A DNA stretch of 19,773 nucleotides, from assembly GCA_043810615.1 (NCBI GenBank), contig JBDROA010000111.1, positions 1 through 19,773 of the forward strand. Direction: 5' to 3'. Positions 11,380 through 18,796 of the stretch are shown here, in pieces. Numbering within the stretch: the first letter of the stretch is position 1; the number at the start of each line of letters is the position of its first letter. Under the pieces are notes generated by a model that worked only from the letters and a program-made list of their open reading frames with translations, did no database searches and was not told where the DNA came from. This DNA is from VGBK01 sp043810615. Lineage in GTDB: Bacteria > Actinomycetota > Acidimicrobiia > Spongiisociales > UBA11373. Position numbers and translations under genes: made by a program.

Positions 11380-13407
11380 TCAGAAGTCCGCGAGGTCCCG
11401 GGCCCGTGCCACGATGCCGTCGACCGACGGCATCACCTGCTCCTCGAGGGCCGGGGCGTAGGGAAAGGCCGGCACGTCGGGAGCGGCGTAGCGACGCACC
11501 GGGGCGTCGAGCCACTCGAAAGCCTTCTCGCCGATCTGTGCCGCCACCTCGGCCCCGAAGCCGGCGAACTCGTTGTCCTCATAGACGATGAGCACCTTGC
11601 CGGTGCGCCGGACCGCCGCTTCCACGGACACCCAGTCGAGGGGCCGGATGGTGCGCAGGTCGAGCACTTCGGCCTCGATGCCGTCGCCCGACAGCAGGTC
11701 GGCTGCCTCCACGGCGTAATGGGCCATGGTGCCGTAGGCGATGATCGTGAGGTGGTCGCCGGTGCGGCGCAGCGCTGCCCGCCCGAGGGCCACCCGGTGA
11801 GGGCCCGGCGGGATCGGCCCCTTGGCCAGGCGATACAGCTTCCTGGGCTCCAGGAAGAGGACCGGGTCTGGGTCCTCCACCGCGGCGCGCAGCAGGCCCT
11901 TGGCATCGGCCGGCGTGGAGGGGATGACGACTTTGAGGCCGGGCACGTGGGCGTAGAAGCCCTCGATCGACTGGCTGTTGTACAGCGCCCCGCGGATGCC
12001 CCCGCCGTAGGGGGCCCGGATCACCAGGGGGCACGACCAGCCCCCGCCGGAGCGGTAGTGCAGGCGGGCGGCCTCGGAGACGATCTGGTTGAAGGCGGGG
12101 TGGATGAAGTCGGCGAACTGGATCTCGGCGATGGGCCGGGCCCCTGCGGCGGCCATGCCGATGGCGGCCCCCACGATGAGGGATTCGGCCAGCGGGGTAT
12201 TGAAGCAGCGCTCGGGCCCGTAGGCGTCGGTGAGGCCCATCGTGGCCTTGAACACGCCCCCCTTGGGGTCGGCGACGTCCTCGCCGAACACGAGGGCCTC
12301 GGGATGGTCGGCCAGGATTTCGTGAAGGGTCTTGTTGATCGCGGTGACCAGGTTGGACTCGGGGCCCGCGGGGGCCGCCTCGAGGGCCTCGGCCGCCTGC
12401 AGGTTGCGCAGCGGGCGGGCGTAGACCAGGCCCAGGGCGTCCGCGGGGTCGGGAGCCAGTTCGGCGGCGGCCACCGCGGCGGCCACGGCGGCGCTCGCCT
12501 GCTCCTCAACGGCCTCCTCCTCGGCCTCGGTGAGCAGGCGGCTCTCCACCAGGTACTGGCGGAGGAGGGCGATAGGGTCGTGCCGCCGCCACTCCTCGAC
12601 CTCCTCGGCCGAGCGGTACGGGCGGTCGTCGTCGGAGGTGTGGGCGTAATAGCGGTAGGTGCGAGCCTCGATGAACGTGGGCCCTTCCCCAGCCCGGGCC
12701 CGCTCGGCGGCCCGGGACACCGCCTCGTACACCTTCAGCACGCGGTTGCCGTCGATGGAGCAGGCCTCCATGCCGTAGGCCCGAGCCCGCGCCGCCAGGT
12801 CGCCGGCCACGGCGTCGGCGGCCGGCACCGAGATGGCGTACTGGTTGTTCTGGATGAGGAAGATCACCCCGAGCTTGCGGAGGGCGGCGAAGTTCAGCGT
12901 CTCGTGGAGGTCGCCCTGCGATGTGGACCCCTCGCCGCCCGTCACCAGCACCACACCGGGCCGCCCGGTGCGACGCAACTCAAGGGCGATGCCGGCGGCG
13001 TGGGGGAACTGGGTGCCGATGACCAAGGAGCGGCTGAACACCCGCAGCCGGGGCAGGGACCAGTGGCTGGGCATCTGGCGGCCGCCGCTGCCGGGGTCGG
13101 CCTCCTTGGCGAAGAGGCCGAGGAACAACTCCTCGGGGGTCATGCCCAGGGCGACCATGAAGGCGAGGTCGCGGTAGTAGGGCACCGACCAGTCCGCCTC
13201 ACGGTTCAGGGCGAAGGCGGCACCCACCTGGGCCGCCTCGTGCCCGGAAGACGACACCACGAAGGGCACCCGCCCCTGGCGGAATAACGCCCACATGCGG
13301 TCGTCGAGGCGCCGGGCCAGCACCATGAGGCGGTACATTTCGTGTACCGCCTCGTCGCTCAACCCGAGCGCCAGGTGGTTCTCTTCCGGGTCGATGCCGA
13401 TGGCCAC
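11380..13407 (-). CDS. Branched-chain 2-oxoacid dehydrogenase E1, fused alpha and beta subunits
   Basis: TPP-dependent E1 of a 2-oxoacid dehydrogenase complex, which decarboxylates the oxoacid and acylates E2 lipoyl groups. The 675-aa chain joins both usual subunits. Residues about 15-310 are E1-alpha: MYRLMVLARRLDDRMW, SSSGHEAAQVGAAFAL, the TPP/Mg loop GGEGSTSQGD followed by QNNQYAIS, and the phospho-loop-like YRYYAHTSDDDRPYR. An Ala/Glu-rich linker (about 310-355) leads into E1-beta: INKTLHEILADHP, VFGEDVADPKGGVF, FNTPLAESLIVGAAIGMA, and a transketolase C-terminal domain (EAEVLDLRTIRPLDW). GTG 13407 is preferred because GAGGAG lies 5 nt before it; an in-frame ATG at 13437 lacks this. It follows leucine dehydrogenase by 75 nt on the same strand, which supports branched-chain rather than pyruvate specificity. 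E2 and E3 are not in the window. Confidence 0.93.
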   Translation of the reverse strand: MAIGIDPEENHLALGLSDEAVHEMYRLMVLARRLDDRMWALFRQGRVPFVVSSSGHEAAQVGAAFALNREADWSVPYYRDLAFMVALGMTPEELFLGLFAKEADPGSGGRQMPSHWSLPRLRVFSRSLVIGTQFPHAAGIALELRRTGRPGVVLVTGGEGSTSQGDLHETLNFAALRKLGVIFLIQNNQYAISVPAADAVAGDLAARARAYGMEACSIDGNRVLKVYEAVSRAAERARAGEGPTFIEARTYRYYAHTSDDDRPYRSAEEVEEWRRHDPIALLRQYLVESRLLTEAEEEAVEEQASAAVAAAVAAAELAPDPADALGLVYARPLRNLQAAEALEAAPAGPESNLVTAINKTLHEILADHPEALVFGEDVADPKGGVFKATMGLTDAYGPERCFNTPLAESLIVGAAIGMAAAGARPIAEIQFADFIHPAFNQIVSEAARLHYRSGGGWSCPLVIRAPYGGGIRGALYNSQSIEGFYAHVPGLKVVIPSTPADAKGLLRAAVEDPDPVLFLEPRKLYRLAKGPIPPGPHRVALGRAALRRTGDHLTIIAYGTMAHYAVEAADLLSGDGIEAEVLDLRTIRPLDWVSVEAAVRRTGKVLIVYEDNEFAGFGAEVAAQIGEKAFEWLDAPVRRYAAPDVPAFPYAPALEEQVMPSVDGIVARARDLADF

Positions 13408-13482
13408 GTGGTCTCCTCTCGCTGCGGCGTGCCACACCCGACGCCATGAGCGGGGCCGGGTGGCGTACGAGAATGCCGCAGG

Positions 13483-14568
13483 TTAGGCCCGGTCCTCGCC
13501 ACTGCGCCGGAACATGCGCAGGCCGCCGATGCCGTGGATCCGCTCTTCGGCCAGTTCCACTGCCGCGTGGTGGGGAGACATGCCCCGCTCGTGGGCGGCG
13601 TGGAGCACCGCCAGCGTGTTGTCGTAGATGCGTTCGATGTGGGCGATCGCCTTCTGCTCCTTGTAGCCGCGGATCTCCTCGCTCACGTTGATGAGGCCCC
13701 CGGCGTTGACCACGAAGTCGGGGCCGTACAGGATGCCCCGGCCCAGCAGGCGCTTGGCATCTTCATCGCATGCCAACTGATTGTTGGCCGCCCCCACCAC
13801 CGCGCTGCAGCGCAATTGGGCGATGGTCTGCTCGTTCAGGGCCCCGCCCATGGAGTTGGGGGAGAAGATGTCGCACTCGACGCCGTAGATCTCGTCGACG
13901 GGGACCACTTTCACCCCGGGATGCTTGGCCTGGATGGCCTTGAGCGCGGGCGGGAAGGCGTCGGCCACCACGCAATTGCACCCGGTGTCCACGAGCAGGT
14001 CGAGCAGGCTGGTGCCCACCTTGCCCACGCCCATGATGCCAACGGTGCGGCCGGCGAGATCGTCGGTCTCCCACAGGAACCGGGCGACGGCCCGCATGGC
14101 GGCGGCGATGCCCAGAGCCGTCTTGGGCGAGGGGTCGCCCGATCCGCCCTCCTCCACGGGCACCCCCACCACCCAGCGGGTTTCGCGACGAATCATGTCC
14201 ATGTCCTGGGCGTCGGTCCCGACGTCTTCGGCCGTGATGTAACGGCCCTGCAGCGAGTCGATCACCCGGCCGTAGGCCCGCCACAGGCGCTCGGACTTCC
14301 CCTTGCGCGGGTCACCGATGAGCACCGCCTTGCCACCCCCCAGGTCGAGACCGGCGGCGGCCGCCTTCAGGGTCATCCCCATGGAGAGGCGGAGCACGTC
14401 CTCGAGGGCCTCGGCCTCCGTGGCATACGGGAAGAAGCGAGTCCCGCCGAGGGCGGGACCGAGAGCCGTGGAGTGGATGGCGATGATGGACTTGAGCCCC
14501 GAGGCGGGGTCGTAACCGAAGACCAGTTCCTCGTGGCCCCGGTTACCTATCGCTTCGAATACCCCCAA
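13483..14568 (-). CDS. Leucine dehydrogenase (Glu/Leu/Phe/Val dehydrogenase family, 361 aa)
   Basis: NAD-dependent oxidative deaminase of branched-chain amino acids, giving 2-oxoacids and ammonia in the cytoplasm. Numbered from TTG 14568, Lys68, Lys80 (in GLDLGGGKAV) and Asp115 (in TAEDVGT) fall where the catalytic residues of Bacillus leucine dehydrogenase lie. The Rossmann motif GVGKVG is near residue 180, with an acidic residue after the second strand (CVVADAF), as expected for NAD. Downstream FSPNSMGGALN and GAANNQLA are typical. AAAGGAG is 7 nt upstream of the TTG, which fixes this unusual start; the frame is open far beyond it (to 15918), but that part is non-coding shadow. It is first in an operon with the E1 fusion, whose substrates it would supply. 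Valine or phenylalanine dehydrogenase activity cannot be excluded. Confidence 0.93.
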   Translation of the reverse strand: MGVFEAIGNRGHEELVFGYDPASGLKSIIAIHSTALGPALGGTRFFPYATEAEALEDVLRLSMGMTLKAAAAGLDLGGGKAVLIGDPRKGKSERLWRAYGRVIDSLQGRYITAEDVGTDAQDMDMIRRETRWVVGVPVEEGGSGDPSPKTALGIAAAMRAVARFLWETDDLAGRTVGIMGVGKVGTSLLDLLVDTGCNCVVADAFPPALKAIQAKHPGVKVVPVDEIYGVECDIFSPNSMGGALNEQTIAQLRCSAVVGAANNQLACDEDAKRLLGRGILYGPDFVVNAGGLINVSEEIRGYKEQKAIAHIERIYDNTLAVLHAAHERGMSPHHAAVELAEERIHGIGGLRMFRRSGEDRA

Positions 14569-14575
14569 CGCCGTG

Positions 14576-14582
14576 CTCCTTT
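14576..14582 (-). promoter_or_regulatory. Shine-Dalgarno site fixing the TTG start of leucine dehydrogenase
   Basis: AAAGGAG on the minus strand with a 7-nt gap to TTG 14568. It is one of the clearest ribosome binding sites in the window and the main reason for preferring a TTG start over any upstream ATG or GTG. Confidence 0.7.
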
Positions 14583-14609
14583 CACCAGACAGAACCCAAC
14601 CCTGCTGCC

Positions 14610-14615
14610 ACCCTA
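14610..14615 (-). promoter_or_regulatory. Possible -10 box (TAGGGT) of the leucine dehydrogenase-E1 operon
   Basis: TAGGGT on the minus strand fits TANNNT and lies 41 nt before the TTG start, which would give a leader of about 35 nt containing the AAAGGAG site. No good -35 element is seen. It faces away from the TAGCAT box of the divergent gene at 14677. Confidence 0.3.
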
Positions 14616-14661
14616 CCAAATGGCGGAGCAGTCCACCCGGGGCCTCGGACCCTGCCGCCGG

Positions 14662-14667
14662 TAGCAT
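14662..14667 (+). promoter_or_regulatory. -10 box (TAGCAT) of the 253-aa gene
   Basis: TAGCAT fits TANNNT and ends 9 nt before GTG 14677, with no Shine-Dalgarno sequence between. A leaderless or 1-3-nt leader transcript is likely. Confidence 0.4.
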
Positions 14668-14676
14668 TCCGGCCCG

Positions 14677-15438
14677 GTGACCTTCACCACCTACCTCCGG
14701 GTGTACGTCCCGGCCGACGGTCGGCAGGTGACGGAGCACGTTTCCGACCCCCGGCCCCGGGTGCTGGTGCGCGGTGCCTACGGGGTGTGGTCCGAGTCGT
14801 CCCGCGAGGACGCCTTCGTGATCGAGCGCGACGGGCAGCGCTACGTCTGCCCCCGCCACCCCGGGCTCCGGATGCTCGAGGGTCTCCTCGCCTTCCGCAA
14901 CGCCTACCCCGCCCCGGTGTCTTCGTCGCTGGTGCCGGAGTCGCTGGCCCACCGGGCGGCGGCGGAGTTGGACCGCCTCCACGCCCGCCATCCCGGTGTC
15001 CGTTCCCACATCCTCAGTTCGCCCTTCCACGTTCCGCCACGGTGGTTCGCCGCTTTCAACCCGAAGGAGCGCGAGCTGGTAGCGGGCCGCGGCGGCCTTA
15101 CCATCCGTTACCGCACCGGCCGGGGGGCGGCGGTTCGCCGCCTGCAGCGGGCGCTGCGCATCCTGGAACGGGCCGGCTTCGACGAGACCACCCTCACCCA
15201 GGTGCGCGACCTGGTGGAGTGGCTGCGCGGCTTCCCCGGCGACGCGCTGGTGGAACTCGACTACGGCGGGGCGGCCCATTGGTTCAGCGAAGGGGAACTG
15301 GCCACCGACGAGACGGCCGAGGATGTGGCCGCCAGCTTGCGGGCCTTGCAGCGGGGGGACTTCGAGGCGGCCGGCGAGCACTACAGCCGGGTGGCGGCCC
15401 GCTGGGCTCACGCCCAGTCGCTGACCTTTGCCAGTTGA
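14677..15438 (+). CDS. Conserved actinobacterial protein of unknown function (253 aa)
   Basis: No enzymatic motif is recognised. The overall pattern resembles a family of unknown function I recall from Streptomyces and other actinobacteria (possibly DUF8083): it opens with TYLRVYVPADG, then has DAFVIERDGQRYVCPRHPGLRMLEGLL, a middle VPPRWFAAFNPKEREL, TIRYRTGRGAAVRRLQRALRI, and a late ALVELDYGGAAHWFS segment followed by a short helical tail with an aromatic-rich AHYSRV-like stretch. It is soluble, with no signal peptide or membrane segment. Divergent from the leucine dehydrogenase operon with a 108-bp shared promoter region. The family link is from memory and should be treated as tentative; that the gene is real is well supported by its composition and start context. 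Confidence 0.75.
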   Translation: MTFTTYLRVYVPADGRQVTEHVSDPRPRVLVRGAYGVWSESSREDAFVIERDGQRYVCPRHPGLRMLEGLLAFRNAYPAPVSSSLVPESLAHRAAAELDRLHARHPGVRSHILSSPFHVPPRWFAAFNPKERELVAGRGGLTIRYRTGRGAAVRRLQRALRILERAGFDETTLTQVRDLVEWLRGFPGDALVELDYGGAAHWFSEGELATDETAEDVAASLRALQRGDFEAAGEHYSRVAARWAHAQSLTFAS

Positions 15439-15461
15439 GGGCGCGCCCCCGGCGGCGGGTT

Positions 15462-15467
15462 TAGCAT
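15462..15467 (+). promoter_or_regulatory. Possible -10 box (TAGCAT) upstream of the zinc-ribbon gene
   Basis: The same TAGCAT sequence as at 14662, here 23 nt past the stop of the preceding gene. If used, it gives a 5' leader of roughly 120 nt before GTG 15595. I saw no obvious riboswitch in that leader. Confidence 0.25.
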
Positions 15468-15594
15468 GAAGGGGGTGCGTGGATAGATTTGCCCCGGAAT
15501 CGCACCTCGGTCGGTGGCCGGTCGAGATCGACAGGACCCGTGGCCTATCCGCACACTCCCTAAGGCCGGGGAGCCGAATCGCCGGGGGAAGTCC

Positions 15595-15897
15595 GTGGAC
15601 CTGATCCGTTGCCCGCAGTGCGGCGGGGGAATCGTCACCCGGGAGATGTGGGGCTGGGTGAACCCGGCCACCGGCAGGTATGTGACGCGGTTCATCGGGT
15701 TCCGCTTCGACACCCTCTTCCTCTCGCTGGTCATGTTCGGTGTTGGGATCCTCTATGCCGCCTTCTACCTGGTGGCCGGGCCCGGCTACCTGGTGTGGCG
15801 CCTGTTCTCCCGCCGGAAGTTCTCGGTGCGCCGCACCGAGTACATCTGCGAGGAGTGCGACCACCACTGGACGGTGGACCAGGGAGGGCGGAGCTGA
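15595..15897 (+). CDS. Small zinc-ribbon membrane protein (100 aa)
   Basis: Begins at GTG 15595 with a weak GGGGGA site 6 nt upstream. Near the N-terminus is a CPQCG knuckle (residues about 6-10), and near the C-terminus a second CEEC knuckle (YICEECDHHW). Together they could bind one Zn. Between them lie hydrophobic segments (LFLSLVMFGVGILYAAFYLV and GPGYLVWRLF), so the two half-sites flank one or two membrane helices and must meet on one side if a single site forms. Function unknown. The longer reading from GTG 15514 adds an Arg-rich, non-conserved-looking leader and is less likely. Confidence 0.7.
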   Translation: MDLIRCPQCGGGIVTREMWGWVNPATGRYVTRFIGFRFDTLFLSLVMFGVGILYAAFYLVAGPGYLVWRLFSRRKFSVRRTEYICEECDHHWTVDQGGRS

Positions 15898-15943
15898 CAC
15901 TGCCCCCGGCCCTTCCACCGTCGTGGGAGGCTCCTATGTCAAG

Positions 15944-15972
15944 CGGGACTGTCGGGTTTTCGGTGTAGCTGC
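15944..15972 (+). repeat. IS256-family terminal inverted repeat (left)
   Basis: Begins CGGGACTGTCGGG; 23 of 29 bases match the complement of the right end at 17272-17300. It lies 12 bp past the transposase stop. Confidence 0.75.
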
Positions 15973-15983
15973 GGTGGTGGTTG

Positions 15984-17181
15984 TCATTGGTGGTTGCTGA
16001 GGATTCTGCCTTCGAAGGTGATGGCGAAGGCGTTGAGGGCGGCTTTCCATCGGTTCATCCAGCGGGCCCTTCCTCTTCCCGTGGGGTCCAGACTACGCAC
16101 TACCAGGTAGAGGCACTTCAGGGCGGCCTGGTCGGTGGGGAAGCGCCCGCGGGCCCGGGTGGCCCGGCGCATGCGGGCGTGGAGTGATTCGACGGTGTTG
16201 GTGGAGTAGATGACCTGGCGGATCTCCGCCGGGTAGTCCAGGAACGGGGTGAACTCGGTCCAGGCGTTGCGCCACAGGCGGATGACCGCCGGATACTTGC
16301 CGCCCCACTTCTCGGCGAACCCCTCGAAGCGTTCCTGAGCGGCGGCTTCGGTGGGGGCGGCATAGACCGGACGCAGGTCCCGGGCCATGGGCTCCCAGTC
16401 GGCGCGGGAAGCCGGCCGGAAGGTGTTGCGGATCAGATGCAGCACACAGGTCTGCACCACGGCCAGCGGCCAGGTGGTGGCGATGGCTTCGGGGAGGCCT
16501 TTCAGCCCGCCGCAGACGACGATGCACACGTCGGCGACGCCCCGGTTGCGTAGTTCGGTGAGCACGGCGAGCCAGAACTCGGCGCCTTCGGCCCCTTGGC
16601 CGGCCCACAGGCCCAGGATGTCCCGTTCCCCGTCGACGTTCACTGCCACCACCGGGCAGACGGGTCGGTTGGTGACCTGCCCGTCGCCGATCTTGACCAC
16701 GATGGCGTTGATGAACAGGACCGGGTGTACCGCATCCAGCGGCCGGGCCTGCCATTCCTATCTCCGCCAGCACCGCGTCGGTGATCGCCGAGATCATGTC
16801 CCGGGACACCTGCGCCCCATACACCTCGGCCAGATGCGCCTGCACCTCCCCCGTCGTCGAACCCTTCGCCGACAGGGAGATGACCAGCTCATCCACCCCC
16901 GGCAGCCTTCGCTGCCGCTTAGGCACCAGGCGAGGGTCGAAGCTGCCGTCCCGGTCCCGGGGCACCTCCAGTTCGACGGGGCCGACGTCGGTCAACACCG
17001 TCTCGGCCCGAGTACCGTTACGGGAGTTGCCCCCGTTGCGGCCTCGAGGATCATGCTTCGAATAGCCCAGATGGTCGGTGAGCTCCGTCTCCAAGCCGGC
17101 CTCCAACACCGTCTTGGTCAGGCCGGCCAAAAGCCCATCCGGGCCCACCAGGCTCACCCCCTCCCGGCGGGCCCGCTCCAC
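15984..17181 (-). pseudogene. IS256-family (Mutator-type) transposase, frameshifted and with a catalytic Asp lost
   Basis: DDE transposase in two frames. The N-terminal part (17181 to about 16759) contains GLETELTDHLGYSKHDP, GPVELEVPRDRDGSFDP and LSAKGSTTGEVQAHL, all typical of IS256. After VLAEI the frame must shift: EWQARPLDAVHPVLFINAIV continues in the next frame from 16757, consistent with a 2-nt deletion at about 16758-16759. The C-terminal part then runs to the stop at 15984 (VVAVNVDGERDILGLW, YSTNTVESLHARMRRATRARG, DQAALKCLYLV). The second catalytic Asp, usually CDGLKGLPEAI, reads CGGLKGLPEAI (codon GGC at 16509-16511), a one-base change from GAC. The reconstructed length of about 400 aa is normal. 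The start may lie slightly upstream of GTG 17181. Confidence 0.88.
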
Positions 17182-17271
17182 CAGTTCCTCCGCCAGCAGA
17201 CGATCCGGCTCCCCAGCCGGCGGCGCTCCCTTCCGCCGACCGCCACCACGACGGCCAGCATCCCAGATCAG

Positions 17272-17300
17272 GCAGTCACACCGTTATCCCGACACTCCCG
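17272..17300 (-). repeat. IS256-family terminal inverted repeat (right)
   Basis: Read on the minus strand it begins CGGGAGTGTCGGG and pairs with the left end at 23 of 29 positions. It lies about 90 bp upstream of the transposase GTG. Confidence 0.75.
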
Positions 17301-17331
17301 GAATGGGCTATGCAGGCAGGGTCTCGTTCAC

Positions 17332-17337
17332 TAGATT
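17332..17337 (+). promoter_or_regulatory. Possible -10 box (TAGATT) of the diguanylate cyclase
   Basis: TAGATT lies 34 nt before ATG 17372 and only 32 bp outside the IS256 right end. A transcript from here would have a leader of about 28 nt with purine-rich GAGAAGGGGACGGGG before the start. Any -35 element would sit very close to or overlap the IS junction. Confidence 0.35.
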
Positions 17338-17371
17338 ATGGGAAGGGCGATTGGTGAGAAGGGGACGGGGC

Positions 17372-18793
17372 ATGACTCAGGACGAGAAGGCTCGGCTTGA
17401 ACGGTCAGTGTCGTCGCTGGACTTGTCCCTGGAGCTTTTCTGTGCTCTTCGACGCGACGGGCTCATGGTCATGCGCAACGAGGCATGGGAACGCTTCCTG
17501 GGCTACTTCCCGGAGGAGTTCAGTTCATTGTCTTTCTTCGACCTTCTCCATCCGGATGATCGAGGGCGACTCATACGTCCGGACGATCCCTCCGGTGAGA
17601 CGTCGTTGATCCTTGGCGTGAAGGCACGGGTGCGGCGTGCGGACGGCGTCTACAGGCAAGTGGAGTGGAGCATCCTCCCCGCCCGCGAGTCCGGCGTCAT
17701 GTACGTGCTGGGACGCGATACTGCTGAGTCTGATTCGGCGGCGGCTCTTGCCAGCGAAATCGACCGACTCCACCACGACATCGACATGCTCGGCGGAGTC
17801 CGCGACAGCCTCGACCTGTGCGTGTCGATGCAGGAGGCCAGCCAGCTCATTCGCCGGTTCTGCCGCGACTCGATGGGCGGGCGGATGGGTGAGGTGTGGA
17901 TCTCCAACTCCTCCAGGAACCTTTTGGAGCGAATCGCCCGTTGGGGTGACGGCGACGAGGACATGCTGGCGATGATGGAGCCCGTCGAATGCTGGGGGAT
18001 GCGAAGTGGCCGGGCCCACTTCTACGACCCGAACGGCGCCGGGATGCGGTGCAAACATCTCAAGGAGAAGGTCTGTCGATCGTTCTGCACTCCGCTGAAG
18101 GGAACGAACGAAATCGTCGGGTTGCTGACGACGTGGGAGGAGGCAGAGGGAATTGAACCGACGTGGCACAGCTATGCCCGGCGGGTCACCACCATTTCTG
18201 AGGTCCTGGCGATGGGGCTGTCGAATCTCGCCGCTCGGGAGACGCTGCGATCCCAATCGATCCGCGATCCGCTGACGGCCCTGTACAATCGGCGGTTCAT
18301 GGAGGAGTCGCTCGACCGGGAGCTGGCACGAGCCACCCGGCACGAGTCCTTCGTCGGCCTGATCATCCTCGACCCCGACAACTTCAAGCGCTTCAACGAT
18401 GAGTTCGGCCACCGGGCCGGCGACACCGCTCTCATCGAGGTGGGCAGCTTGCTGCGCGACAGCATCCGGACCGAGGACGTTGCCTGCCGCTACGGCGGCG
18501 AGGAGTTCGCGGTGATCATGCCCGGCGCCCCGCTGGAGGCGACGACACGGCGGGCCGAGGGCATCTTGGAGGCGGTCAGGAGTATCGCCGTCCGCGACGT
18601 TGGCGGCAAGACTGTGGGCTCGATCACCATGTCTGCGGGCATCTCCCACTTCCCGGACCACGGCGCTACCAGCGACGCCCTCGTCGAAGCAGCCGACATT
18701 GCCCTGTTTGCTGCCAAGAACGCTGGGCGCGACTGCGTGCGCGTGGCCCCCCAAGCTGGTTCCGATCCTGATGAGCCCGCTCAAGCCGGTTAG
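17372..18793 (+). CDS. Diguanylate cyclase with PAS and Cys-rich GAF-like sensor domains (473 aa)
   Basis: Cytoplasmic signalling enzyme that makes cyclic di-GMP from two GTP. Residues about 16-118 are a PAS domain (ELFCALRRDGLMVMRN, FFDLLHPDDRGRL, VYRQVEWSILPARESGVMYV). A short coiled linker (ASEIDRLHHDIDML) leads to a GAF-like region of about residues 146-290 containing four cysteines: C207 (ECWGMRSG), C227 (RCKHL), C235 and C239. The GGDEF domain carries DPDNFKRFNDEFGH, active-site GGEEF (residues 375-379, a functional variant), and an inhibitory-site RxxD (R366-D369) five residues before it, so product feedback is likely. There is no membrane segment. ATG 17372 is chosen; an in-frame GTG at 17354 would add six residues. 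The gene starts just after the IS256 element, and a decayed paralogue lies downstream. Confidence 0.93.
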   Translation: MTQDEKARLERSVSSLDLSLELFCALRRDGLMVMRNEAWERFLGYFPEEFSSLSFFDLLHPDDRGRLIRPDDPSGETSLILGVKARVRRADGVYRQVEWSILPARESGVMYVLGRDTAESDSAAALASEIDRLHHDIDMLGGVRDSLDLCVSMQEASQLIRRFCRDSMGGRMGEVWISNSSRNLLERIARWGDGDEDMLAMMEPVECWGMRSGRAHFYDPNGAGMRCKHLKEKVCRSFCTPLKGTNEIVGLLTTWEEAEGIEPTWHSYARRVTTISEVLAMGLSNLAARETLRSQSIRDPLTALYNRRFMEESLDRELARATRHESFVGLIILDPDNFKRFNDEFGHRAGDTALIEVGSLLRDSIRTEDVACRYGGEEFAVIMPGAPLEATTRRAEGILEAVRSIAVRDVGGKTVGSITMSAGISHFPDHGATSDALVEAADIALFAAKNAGRDCVRVAPQAGSDPDEPAQAG

Positions 18794-18796
18794 TCG

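Larger units (their letters stand above)
15944..17300 (-). mobile_element. IS256-family insertion sequence, decayed
   Basis: About 1.36 kb bounded by imperfect 29-bp inverted repeats: 15944-15972 and the complement of 17272-17300 agree at 23 of 29 positions, sharing CGGGA, TGTCGGG, CGGTGT and CTGC. It contains one transposase reading frame on the minus strand filling nearly the whole element, as is normal for the family. The 8-9 bases flanking the two ends (ATGTCAAG and GAATGGGC) do not match, so no target duplication survives. Transposase lesions indicate an inactive copy. Confidence 0.8.

Noticed and set aside
11251..13287. 678-codon plus-strand open frame
   Set aside because: Antisense to the E1 fusion, which has clear domain motifs throughout.
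15475..15486. Three-codon leaderless mini-frame (GTG CGT GGA TAG) after the TAGCAT box
   Set aside because: Too short to support as a leader peptide; no amino-acid bias or attenuator hairpins seen.
14569..15918. Upstream extension of the leucine dehydrogenase frame to give 811 aa
   Set aside because: The extension is antisense to the 253-aa and zinc-ribbon genes, and a strong Shine-Dalgarno sequence precedes TTG 14568.
15936..17308. Target-site duplication of the IS256 element
   Set aside because: The 8-9 bases outside the two inverted repeats do not match in any register I tried.
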